The notes beneath the pieces were generated by a model, which worked only from the letters and a program-made list of their open reading frames with translations, had not been told where the DNA came from and did not search any database. Shown piece after piece: positions 36,959 through 44,785 of a DNA stretch of 64,000 nt. The translations under genes were made by a program, and so were the position numbers. Within the stretch, counting starts at the first letter, position 1. The number at the start of each line of letters is the position of its first letter. The stretch comes from JAKJEP01 sp964580995 (GTDB taxonomy: Bacteria; Planctomycetota; Phycisphaerae; Sedimentisphaerales; SM23-30): positions 34,893 through 98,892 of the forward strand of contig CAZOMV010000004.1 in assembly GCA_964580995.1 (NCBI GenBank), written 5' to 3'.

Positions 36959-39082
36959 TTATTTCTCCGGTGGTAATGGCCGGTAGCGAATTAGAAGACT
37001 GTTTTTTTCTTTCGGTAATTGAATGACCAGTTTTTCAGCCAGTCCCCGGCCGGGGATCGTCTTTTCCGTCCGCTGCCAGTTGTCATCGATAAATTCCACC
37101 TGATAATCCCTGGCCGGATCAAGCCCTCCGAGCTTTACCGTATATTCCGGCTGAGGACACTCCTGTCGCCGGAAGGCCAGTACCATACCCCGCCCGCAAT
37201 CGCCGCGATGGAACTGATATGCGGCCCACTGGTCCGCCGCCAGCGTGGGCGAGGTAAGCGGATAGTAATCGCCGTACCAGTACGGCTGATTCTCCTTGGC
37301 CTCGGACAGGGCCGCCTGGCCCTGATCCATGGGAAACTGCTCGTTCATACAATCGAACTGGCCGATCGCACCGGCGGTTGCGGCACTGCGAAATTCACAG
37401 GCCTCGGGCGTCCAGCCGAACGATGCAAACAGCGGAATATAAAGGCTCAACCCCTGGGTCTGTACCTGGTCAAAAATCGGATGGCCCGGTGAGCAAACCG
37501 TATCGCTGCGCGACAGGGGAACCGCCCTCATACAGGTCTCCAGATCGATACGCCGTCCGCCGCTGGCGCAGTTGTCGATCCAGAGTCCCGGATGCCGTGC
37601 CCGCAGTTCATCCCACATTGTATAATGTCCTTCCACGTAGCGGATTTCCGTCATCCCCTGGCGGTCGGGCGTATCGTTCCCGCGCCAGAAGCCCAGCGGA
37701 TCGATATTGAAGTCGTTGCGATAAATATCGATTCCGAATTCGGTGATTCGCTGGGAGAGCAGGTCCGTCAGCCAGCGCCGGGCATCCGGATCGTTGAGTT
37801 TGAAAAGCCCGCCGTCGGCCCCGCCGAAAACAAACTCAGGATGCTCCCGGGCGATTCGGCTGCCCGCTCCCACCCGCTCCGGCTCGAACCATACGATAAA
37901 CTTCATGCCCTGCTCATGGCAGGCATCGCCAATGGGCTTCAATCCCTGGGGAAATTCGGGCCGGCATTCCCAATTCCCGACACCGTTGGGAAAACCGTCC
38001 TTGAACCATAGCGCGTCGATCCAATGGGCCGTGCCGCCGAGTTCGTGTGTGAACTTCACTGCCGCAAGCTGCGCCGCCTCGGTGGCGAATTCCGGGCGCT
38101 GGTTGCGGCCGATGTAGCGGTCAAAGCACTGCGCGGCGACAATCGGAAGCCGCACAGGCCGGCCGTCCAGTTTCGGCACATATTGAAACATCAATAAACG
38201 GCGGAACCGTTGATGGGCCGTGATGCGGTCGCCGTTCCAGGGCATCAGCAGGATGCGCGGGCTGCGAATTCGCTCGCCCGGATGTAATACGAGGTGTGTC
38301 AGCTCCATCCCCGCCCGCAGTCGCGTGGGACCGTCGTTGGCACGCTGTAGGGTAGCGGCCCACTGGCCTGACCAGCCGATGGCGGTAATGACCCCTTGTC
38401 CGGCGTATTCGAAGTTGAAGAAAGGAAACGCATTGGTGTTCGACGGTCGTCCGCCCACGGGGGCCATCGTGATGTCCTTCCCGGCCTTCAGCGGCGTTTC
38501 ATAGGGCAGGAAGGATCGGTCATTGCAATTGTCACCGGTGAGCCGGTGCAATACCGCCGGTTGCCGGGCATCGTTCGTCCGCAACCTCACGTCGAGGGCC
38601 TGGATATTTTCGATGATCGGCGTGTCTTGCTGCCCCTGGTTCTCAAAAGAGAGCAGCCACTCCACAGCCGGATAGCGATGGAAGCAAGTCACCACCGCCG
38701 TAACCGCAAGCTGGGATACCGGATCCGTCCAGGTAATTTTGTGTTCTATCCCATCTTTCTGCTTTACGGTTTTTACCTCTTGTTTCCACTCTTTCAAAAA
38801 TTTCGAGCTGTCGGTGCCCCCATATTGAAACGAAAACGGCGTCGCCACTGCCAGCAGCGATGCCTCACCGGTCCCGGCAGAACCGCCTGTAAATGCCGCC
38901 GCCGACCAGTCGTGCAGGATCTGGATCTCCGCCGGACCGGCCATCACGGCGTCATTGGGCGCATCGTTTGGCAGGCTGATTTCCTCTGCCGCCTGGGCAT
39001 AACCCACCGTAACATAAGCAGCAATAATAACGGCAGATAGTAGAATGAATGAAAGCCTGTTCGGATTGTTCGCATGACCCAT
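36959..39082 (-). CDS. Secreted GH36-like alpha-galactosidase
   Basis: This 707-residue protein has a signal peptide (LLSAVIIAAYVTVGYAQA). It aligns along its length with the C-terminal half of the galactosidase at 27575: WFEPERV, nucleophile in YRNDFNIDPLGFWRG (about residue 457), CASGGRR, acid/base in LSRSDT (about 525), and a C-terminal beta domain. It lacks the LamG-like and dockerin-like parts. ATG 39082 follows AAAGGA. The two paralogues probably arose by duplication; they flank prfB and face opposite ways. A related alpha-glycosidase specificity cannot be excluded. Confidence 0.86.
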   Translation of the reverse strand: MGHANNPNRLSFILLSAVIIAAYVTVGYAQAAEEISLPNDAPNDAVMAGPAEIQILHDWSAAAFTGGSAGTGEASLLAVATPFSFQYGGTDSSKFLKEWKQEVKTVKQKDGIEHKITWTDPVSQLAVTAVVTCFHRYPAVEWLLSFENQGQQDTPIIENIQALDVRLRTNDARQPAVLHRLTGDNCNDRSFLPYETPLKAGKDITMAPVGGRPSNTNAFPFFNFEYAGQGVITAIGWSGQWAATLQRANDGPTRLRAGMELTHLVLHPGERIRSPRILLMPWNGDRITAHQRFRRLLMFQYVPKLDGRPVRLPIVAAQCFDRYIGRNQRPEFATEAAQLAAVKFTHELGGTAHWIDALWFKDGFPNGVGNWECRPEFPQGLKPIGDACHEQGMKFIVWFEPERVGAGSRIAREHPEFVFGGADGGLFKLNDPDARRWLTDLLSQRITEFGIDIYRNDFNIDPLGFWRGNDTPDRQGMTEIRYVEGHYTMWDELRARHPGLWIDNCASGGRRIDLETCMRAVPLSRSDTVCSPGHPIFDQVQTQGLSLYIPLFASFGWTPEACEFRSAATAGAIGQFDCMNEQFPMDQGQAALSEAKENQPYWYGDYYPLTSPTLAADQWAAYQFHRGDCGRGMVLAFRRQECPQPEYTVKLGGLDPARDYQVEFIDDNWQRTEKTIPGRGLAEKLVIQLPKEKNSLLIRYRPLPPEK

Positions 39083-39220
39083 AACGCCGTTCCTTTCTCT
39101 AGGAATAATAACACCTTCAGAATATATCCAGATTTACACTTTAGCTTCTGTTATTGCTTCACTAAGCAAGCATTCTAACGTGTATAAATCTATTTTGGTA
39201 TATTCTTTTTTGGAGAGAAT

Positions 39221-40966
39221 TTAACTCTGGATTAATAAATCGAATTGTTCGGGGGACAGGGCCTTTCGCAGTTTCTGCAGGGCGGCCAGCTCGATCTGGC
39301 GGATTCGCTCCTTGCTCAGCCCGACCAGGTCCGCGATCTGGCTGAGACTCTTGCTCTTCCGCCGGCCCAGTTCCGGTTTGTAATCAATCAGGCCGTAGTG
39401 TTCCCGCACGATGATCCGCTCCCGCTCCTCCAGCTCTTCCTCGATCACCTCGTCCAGACTCCGCCGGGCCGATTCCAGCGCCGCTGTCTTGCTCGGCTCC
39501 ACCCGCAAATCCTGCGACACCTCGATCCAGGCATCATCGGCTGTTTGCTCCATGAATTTCGCTTTTCGTGTCTGATAATGGCTCGCCAGCCGCTTGACAA
39601 TCGCCCAGGTCGCATACGTGGAGAATTTAAAGCCCCGCGAAAAGTCAAACTTTTCCACCGCGTTCATCAGCACCACATTGCCTTCGCTGATCAGGTCCAA
39701 CATCTCTTCCTCATGGCGGGTGTGTTTGCGGGCCACCGCCACCACCAGCCGCAGGTTACTGCGAATCAGGAGGTCCTTGATCTGGCGGGCCTGCTGCATA
39801 AAAGACTGTACCTGCCGCAGCAGCAGAGCCTGCGGATATTGCGGATCAATTTTGCCTTGCAGCCGGGCGGCACAATACTTCAAATAATTATACTTCCGGA
39901 ACAAAAACATCTCCTGCCGGTGATTCAGCAGACTGGTATCTTGAATATCCGCCACATACGCATCCAGATCCTGCGCGGATTTGAACCGGCTGGCCGGTGT
40001 GTGGAGCAAATGGATTTTATCTGCCTGTTCAAATAGATCGGCCGGCGGTTCTAAAATTTGCTGCTTTAGAGAGTTATCATCGAATTCCGGGCAGGAAATA
40101 AATTCGACTGGCATGTTCTTCAGACGTTGTGCCCGCTCCAGATTGATAGCATAATAAATATTCGTCCGGCTCCTGCCAAACCGCTGCATGAGCTGTTCCA
40201 CCGGGGTTCCCTGCTCATTTAGATCGCAGATTTCCCGCCGTTCCTCCGGGCTGATGCCGGTCGGCCGCTTGGCGAACAAGCCTGCCTCAGCCGTATCCCC
40301 TTTCGAAAATGGAAGCTGCATCTGTTTTTCATGCCGTTCCAGGATGGAACGTACGGTCTCCAGGGACCGGCCATATTTCCGGGCGGTCTGGCGGATGGCT
40401 TCCTGCCGGTGGTCCGGGCATCTGCGGCCCCAGCGGATCAGTCTTTTTAGAATGGCTAGTCTTTCCGATTCCGTGAGCAGGGAGAAATTCTTGCCCCGCG
40501 CCACCCGCTGCCGCTCTTTTTGCAGGAAGTAATCCACGCTGGCAGCCAGATACCCCAGCTTCATCCGGCCATCGGGAAACACCAGAAACCGCCCGATCAA
40601 GCCCTGTTTTTGCCAGCGGCTTAGCGTCTTCGGGCAGACCCGGAAGCGACGGGCCAGCGATTCCCGGGTATATACTTTCTGACCGACGCTGCCGGAGGGA
40701 ATATTCATAGTCCGGCTGAGGGACTCCGCATACCAAGGCAGGTCCGATAATAGCTGTTCGTAGGAAAGCAATCTGCTGGCTTTGTCTGTTTTCGGGCGGT
40801 ATCCGGTCAGGTGGTAACAGACAAATTCAAAGGGATAGGTCTTGTCCGGCTCGATCAGCCGAATCAGGGTCTCACAGGCGTCAAGCTGGATTAGCCGCTG
40901 ATGCTCCGGGGCATAACGTGCCTGGCTGAGCAACTCCCCAAGTTCCTGGCATATAATTTTAGCCAT
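39221..40966 (-). CDS. Sigma-70 factor with N-terminal MerR-like and additional HTH domains
   Basis: This 581-residue protein starts at ATG 40966 behind GAGGT; an upstream in-frame extension to 41071 lacks a ribosome-binding site. Residues ~97-145 (VYTRESLARRFRVCPKTLSRW, then GRFLVFPDGR) look like a MerR-type helix-turn-helix. Two more HTH-like stretches follow (ARKYGRSLETVRSI and LMQRFGRSRTNIYYAI). The C-terminal ~240 residues are a group 1/2 sigma-70: region 2 (DLISEGNVVLMNAVEKFD, FKFSTYATWAI) and region 4 (LSQIADLVGLSKERIRQIE). Promoter selection by RNA polymerase is the core role; the N-terminal HTHs may add DNA or partner recognition. The gene is single and divergent from a small ECF gene. 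Confidence 0.88.
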   Translation of the reverse strand: MAKIICQELGELLSQARYAPEHQRLIQLDACETLIRLIEPDKTYPFEFVCYHLTGYRPKTDKASRLLSYEQLLSDLPWYAESLSRTMNIPSGSVGQKVYTRESLARRFRVCPKTLSRWQKQGLIGRFLVFPDGRMKLGYLAASVDYFLQKERQRVARGKNFSLLTESERLAILKRLIRWGRRCPDHRQEAIRQTARKYGRSLETVRSILERHEKQMQLPFSKGDTAEAGLFAKRPTGISPEERREICDLNEQGTPVEQLMQRFGRSRTNIYYAINLERAQRLKNMPVEFISCPEFDDNSLKQQILEPPADLFEQADKIHLLHTPASRFKSAQDLDAYVADIQDTSLLNHRQEMFLFRKYNYLKYCAARLQGKIDPQYPQALLLRQVQSFMQQARQIKDLLIRSNLRLVVAVARKHTRHEEEMLDLISEGNVVLMNAVEKFDFSRGFKFSTYATWAIVKRLASHYQTRKAKFMEQTADDAWIEVSQDLRVEPSKTAALESARRSLDEVIEEELEERERIIVREHYGLIDYKPELGRRKSKSLSQIADLVGLSKERIRQIELAALQKLRKALSPEQFDLLIQS

Positions 40967-41310
40967 GACCGGACCTCGAAAACCTGTACCGCGGTAATTA
41001 TCTGCTACTACTATATTTTGCGACAAAAACGATAAAAAATCAAGTTTATTCCGAAAATTCCCAAAGACCATATGTCTCCGAATAGATATTATAAATACTT
41101 TAATTATAGGTAATTATAAAAATAATGAAAATCAGTAAATTTTCGGTTACTAATTGTAAAAGATTCGGAATTTACCATAAATATTTGATTTTCTTTGCAA
41201 CAATTATTGTATTTTTACGTCATAATAGATGTAATGAATTATGTAAAATCTGGAAGGCTCGCAGGGAACTGTTATTCACTATAAAAATGTTGAGGTGATT
41301 CGAGGTCTTT
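40967..41310. other. AT-rich divergent promoter region between two sigma genes
   Basis: 344 bases separate two divergently transcribed sigma-factor genes. The stretch is AT-rich with many A/T runs and no coding signal; promoters for both genes must lie here, but I cannot assign boxes confidently. Confidence 0.5.
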
Positions 41311-41619
41311 ATGGATTCATTGGACATGAATAGTGAGATGCAGGAGAAGATTGCAGATGGTCTGCGGGTGGGTGACCATAACGCTAAATTGCTTCTTTAC
41401 CAGGCTTATGCCAATCATATTAGACGTCGGGTGGCCCTGGTGACCGGCAGCGATACCATGGAGGTCGCCGATATTGTCCAGGAAACCTTTCTGGCGGCAA
41501 TCCGGATGTCGGACCATTTGGATTTGCAGCAGGGTTCGTTATGGGCATGGTTATGGGGGATTGCCCGTCGCCAGATGACGCTGCACAACCAAAAACATGT
41601 GACCGCGGCGCTTTCATAA
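41311..41619 (+). CDS. ECF sigma factor-like protein with region 2 only
   Basis: This 102-residue protein starts at ATG 41311 after GAGGT. It contains a typical ECF sigma region 2 (DGLRVGDHNAKLLLYQAY, DIVQETFLAAIR, LWAWLWGIARRQ) and stops shortly after. Region 4, which reads the -35 element, is absent, and a strong hairpin terminator begins at the stop. ECF proteins are usually 160-200 residues. It is either a gene remnant cut by deletion or a small regulator that competes for RNA polymerase; the intact ribosome-binding site and terminator leave the second option open. Confidence 0.7.
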   Translation: MDSLDMNSEMQEKIADGLRVGDHNAKLLLYQAYANHIRRRVALVTGSDTMEVADIVQETFLAAIRMSDHLDLQQGSLWAWLWGIARRQMTLHNQKHVTAALS

Positions 41620-41663
41620 GGAAGAGGATCTACGCAAAATTCTGCGTGTGAGATCTTTCCTCC
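41620..41663. terminator. Hairpin between convergent genes
   Basis: GGAAGAGGATCT and ACGCA (from 41620) pair with TGCGT (41643-41647) and AGATC-TTTCC (41651-41660). The long interrupted stem sits exactly between the ECF-like gene and ispH and could serve both strands. Confidence 0.65.
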
Positions 41664-41665
41664 GC

Positions 41666-42532
41666 TCACAAAGCCCGCAAATTCTCCACAAACTCCTCGA
41701 TAATCCAGTCGGGCGTGGAAGCCCCAGCCGTAACGCCGGCTCGGGTCTTGCCCTGGACGAATTCCGGCGAAAATTCCTGCCAGTTTTGCAGGTGATGTGT
41801 CTCCACCCCGTTCCGTTGGCAAAGGTTGGCCAGTTCCCGGGTATTGGCACTATGTCGTGAACCCAGTACGAACATAACCTGCACTTGCTGGCATAAACTG
41901 ATTGCCGAATCCTGCCGCCGGGCTGTTTCCCGGCAGATGGTATTCACCACTTTCATTTCCTCATACCCGCCCATCGCGATTAATCCGACGATTCTGCCGA
42001 AATCCTCCGCCGAATGGGTGGTTTGCGAGATCACCGCCAATTTATTAGATTTGGGTATCTTTTTCAGGTCCTCTTCACTCTCCACCACCAGCACATCGGG
42101 GGCATAACCGATCAATCCCTCTACCTCCGGATGGTTGGGATCCCCGACAATAATTACCTGGTAACCCTGCTGATATAATTCACTTACGATTTTCTGGGCA
42201 TGTTTTACCAGGATACAGGTCGCGTCAACCAGTTGCAACCCCCGGCTTTTCACCTCTTCCGCCAGCTCCGGGCGGCAGCCGTGGCTGCGGATCAGGACGG
42301 TGGGTATCTGGACTTGTTTATTCCCGGTTCCGTTCCACAGGGTGGTAATCTCATCGAGGTTCTCCACCACCTCCAGCCCCGCCTGCGAGAGCCGGTTTAC
42401 CACCTGTTTGTTATGGATCAGATCCCCCAGACAATAAACCTTCTTCCCCTCCGCCAGCAGCTTTTCCGCCAGCGAAATCGCGTGTTTCACCCCGAAGCAA
42501 AACCCTTTTTTATCCGCTACCAGAACTTCCAT
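41666..42532 (-). CDS. ispH: 4-hydroxy-3-methylbut-2-enyl diphosphate reductase
   Basis: IspH (LytB) carries out the last step of the MEP isoprenoid pathway, reducing HMBPP to IPP and DMAPP with a [4Fe-4S] cluster. It has 288 residues, the usual length. The three cluster cysteines are visible in GFCFGVK (residue 12), VDATCILVKH and VNTICRETARRQ. Substrate-site segments DPNHPEVEGL and SRHSANTRELA are present. It is the last gene of cmk-plsC-ispH, nine bases after the plsC stop. Confidence 0.95.
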   Translation of the reverse strand: MEVLVADKKGFCFGVKHAISLAEKLLAEGKKVYCLGDLIHNKQVVNRLSQAGLEVVENLDEITTLWNGTGNKQVQIPTVLIRSHGCRPELAEEVKSRGLQLVDATCILVKHAQKIVSELYQQGYQVIIVGDPNHPEVEGLIGYAPDVLVVESEEDLKKIPKSNKLAVISQTTHSAEDFGRIVGLIAMGGYEEMKVVNTICRETARRQDSAISLCQQVQVMFVLGSRHSANTRELANLCQRNGVETHHLQNWQEFSPEFVQGKTRAGVTAGASTPDWIIEEFVENLRAL

Positions 42533-42541
42533 AACTATCTT

Positions 42542-43180
42542 TCATTCATAGAAATATGCCTTTTTACCACTTTGCTCCCGCAAACGGTTCTGCATCGAAC
42601 GCAATTCCCGGTTGATGATATCCACAAATTCCTCCCGGTCCATCTTCCTGCTTTCTTCCGGGCCAATCGCTTTGCCGAAAACCACACGAATCTTCCCCAT
42701 TGCCGGCAGCCGCTGATGGCGAGGCCAGACCTCAAACGGACCATCCACTACCACCGGGATCGTTGTGGCTTGCGATTTCCGCACGATCAACTCAAATCCG
42801 CCCTTGATCGTTCGGATTTTTCCATCCGGGGTTCGGGTCGATTCCGGAAATAAGACGATCGCCCGGTCTTTTTTCAGCCGGTTGATTACCAGTTTAATCG
42901 CAGCCACGTCCGCCCGATCCCGTTGGATCGGAAACGCATTCAGCGAGCTGATAAACTTCCCAAACCACCGGTTATGAAACAGGCTGTCCCGCGCGATATA
43001 ATCCAGTTCCCGCTGCAGCCCCAGCCCGCAGAGAATCGGATCCAGAAAACTCTGGTGGTTGCACAGCAGGATGACCGGACCCTGGAGCGGAACATTTTCG
43101 CGACCGAAGACCCGGACGCGGAAAAAACCGCAAAAAACCACCATCGACATAAACTGCCACAATCGATACCAATGCCGCAT
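42542..43180 (-). CDS. plsC: 1-acyl-sn-glycerol-3-phosphate acyltransferase
   Basis: PlsC acylates lysophosphatidate to phosphatidate at the membrane. The product has 212 residues from ATG 43180, two bases after the cmk stop. An upstream in-frame TTG at 43219 would overlap cmk and is rejected. An N-terminal hydrophobic segment (FMSMVVFCGFFRV) is followed by the catalytic H-x4-D motif in NHQSFLDP, a GKF...NAFPIQRD stretch, and FPESTRTPDG, matching acyltransferase motifs I-III. Position in the cmk-plsC-ispH unit is as commonly seen in other bacteria. Confidence 0.9.
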   Translation of the reverse strand: MRHWYRLWQFMSMVVFCGFFRVRVFGRENVPLQGPVILLCNHQSFLDPILCGLGLQRELDYIARDSLFHNRWFGKFISSLNAFPIQRDRADVAAIKLVINRLKKDRAIVLFPESTRTPDGKIRTIKGGFELIVRKSQATTIPVVVDGPFEVWPRHQRLPAMGKIRVVFGKAIGPEESRKMDREEFVDIINRELRSMQNRLREQSGKKAYFYE

Positions 43181-43182
43181 AG

Positions 43183-43848
43183 CTATTTCCGCTCCCCTTT
43201 TACATGGCAATACAAACAATCTACCACTTCTTCGATCGTCATATCGGTCGTATCAATCACGATAGCCCCCCTGGCCACTTGCAAAGGCGCCACCGCCCGG
43301 GTGCTATCCCGCTGATCCCGCTGCTGCTGCGAATCGAGAATCTCCTCAAAAGACAGATCGGGATTTTTCCGTTTTAACTCCCGCCAACGCCGCTCGGCCC
43401 GGCATTCCGGCTTGGCATCCAGATAAAATTTGAAATCCGCCAGGGGAAACACCACCGTGCCCTGATCCCGGCCTTCCGTGACCAGCGAGTGATTCTGCCG
43501 GGCGATATTCCGCTGCTGGATAACCAGTTGCTCCCGGATGGCCGGATTACCGGCAATTTTATGGGCAGAGGCCGTCACTTCCGGACTCCGGATTGCCTCA
43601 GTTACTTCCCGGTCGTTGAGCCAGACCATATTGCGATTATTCTCCCGCGTCAGCCGGATCTCACACGTCCGCGACAGAACTGCCAGTGCCCCCGCATCGT
43701 CCATATCCACCCCCTCCGCCAGGGCGCATAAGGTAATTGCCCGGTACATGGCACCCGTATCCAGATACGCGATCGAAAGCCGTTCCGCCAATTGGGCCGC
43801 CACCGTACTCTTGCCGGAACCTGCGGGACCATCTATAGTTATAATCAT
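43183..43848 (-). CDS. cmk: Cytidylate kinase
   Basis: Cmk phosphorylates CMP and dCMP with ATP. It has 221 residues from ATG 43848 (MIITIDGPAGSGKST); the P-loop GPAGSGKS is right at the N-terminus as normal, so an upstream TTG at 43860 is less likely. LDTGAMYRAI is the CMP-binding segment, VTEGRDQGTVVFP the conserved RD-GT motif, and DAKPECRAERR the LID region. It heads the operon with plsC and ispH on the minus strand. Confidence 0.94.
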   Translation of the reverse strand: MIITIDGPAGSGKSTVAAQLAERLSIAYLDTGAMYRAITLCALAEGVDMDDAGALAVLSRTCEIRLTRENNRNMVWLNDREVTEAIRSPEVTASAHKIAGNPAIREQLVIQQRNIARQNHSLVTEGRDQGTVVFPLADFKFYLDAKPECRAERRWRELKRKNPDLSFEEILDSQQQRDQRDSTRAVAPLQVARGAIVIDTTDMTIEEVVDCLYCHVKGERK

Positions 43849-44104
43849 AAGAGCACTCAAATAAAAGGAATTATAATCGTTCCCAATGTTTAATACAACA
43901 TATGATTCTACATAACTTAGCTAAGGTTTGGCAAAATACAGATTGTGACAGACGGAACAACCGAACAAATAAATGCAAAAGATGACGGGAACCTGTGGAA
44001 ATCAGGAAGACGCCTGGGGGTTTGAGTTATAAAATTTGTAAGTTCCTATGAATAAATAACATACACATTAGTAGGACAGGACCGGATTATTTTTCCTTGA
44101 CCGG

Positions 44105-44124
44105 CTTATACATTAATGTATAAG
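44105..44124. promoter_or_regulatory. Perfect 20-bp palindrome, operator-like
   Basis: CTTATACATTAATGTATAAG is fully self-complementary. TATAAT follows at 44125-44130 and TTGACA at 44147-44152. It may be a dimeric regulator site or a hairpin; no matching factor is identified. Confidence 0.5.
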
Positions 44125-44207
44125 TATAATATTGGTGATAAGTATATTGACAAAATATATTTCAGCGAGACCTAATATTATTAAGGATCAGAAAGGAGAG
44201 CAAAATA

Positions 44208-44267
44208 GTGTTGCTTGAGGGGAGGGTTTTTGCTGAGGAAGTAGTTGAATTATCTGAATGGTTTTAA
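44208..44267 (+). CDS. Possible 19-residue leader peptide
   Basis: GTG 44208 follows AAAGGAGAG by seven to eight bases, one of the best ribosome-binding sites in the region. The peptide reads MLLEGRVFAEEVVELSEWF and then stops. It sits in an otherwise empty stretch downstream of the palindrome. There is no homologue to cite; it may be a leader peptide or chance. Confidence 0.3.
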   Translation: MLLEGRVFAEEVVELSEWF

Positions 44268-44677
44268 CTTTCATCAGGCCAATTCGGCAGAAAGCTAAGC
44301 CATAACGTGCCAGGGCGTTTTAGGTCTTGGCAAAAAAATAAAACTTGAAAAATGCTTTTTATGAAAATGATTGTTGCAAGTGGTACAACCCGGGTTACTG
44401 AAAAGGGCATAAGGACTATAAATGCCTGATAACAAAAAACTTATTATAAGTTACGCGGGGTGTTTTTGGGAAATTCATTCCCTGCCGCGCCGGGATTTCG
44501 CGTACTCGTATTGTAAAATCGGTCTTTTAGGGAGCTCGAAAGAGTCGTAAAAATTTCCGGTTTTCTAAAAAGTAAGAAATTTTTCAGGGATTAACGCAGT
44601 CTGTTTCAGCAACTCTTCCTTCTCGATTCCCCCTCCGTTTTTCGTTTCTTGTTCGAAGGTGCTATTGTGTCCGATAA

Positions 44678-44727
44678 CCTGCCATTCCATAAACCATTAG
44701 TGAATGGGGCGCTGGAATAGGGGCAGG
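44678..44727 (+). ncRNA. Nested hairpin upstream of rny
   Basis: CCTGCC (44678) pairs with GGCAGG (44722), ATTCC (44684) with GGAAT (44714), and an inner perfect stem CCATT-AGTG-AATGG spans 44694-44707. It lies about 60 bases before the rny start, so it would be in the rny leader or at the 3' end of a separate small RNA. No family is recognised. Confidence 0.4.
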
Positions 44728-44785
44728 AGGGTTAATCGGTCTGTTACAGGACCGCTAAATATAGTAGATATTGTGGAGAATTAGT

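Larger units (their letters stand above)
43849..44785. other. Unusually long non-coding region before rny
   Basis: About 940 bases lie between divergent cmk and rny. Visible elements: a perfect palindrome (44105-44124), a 20-codon open frame with a strong ribosome-binding site (44208-44267), a GC-rich hairpin-capable segment after it (44313-44335, arms GCCAGGGC and GTCTTGGC), and a nested hairpin at 44678-44727. No known RNA gene could be matched. Confidence 0.6.

Noticed and set aside
44240..44340. Cyclic-di-GMP or similar riboswitch upstream of rny
   Set aside because: A few short motifs are reminiscent, but the conserved core and stem order could not be matched.
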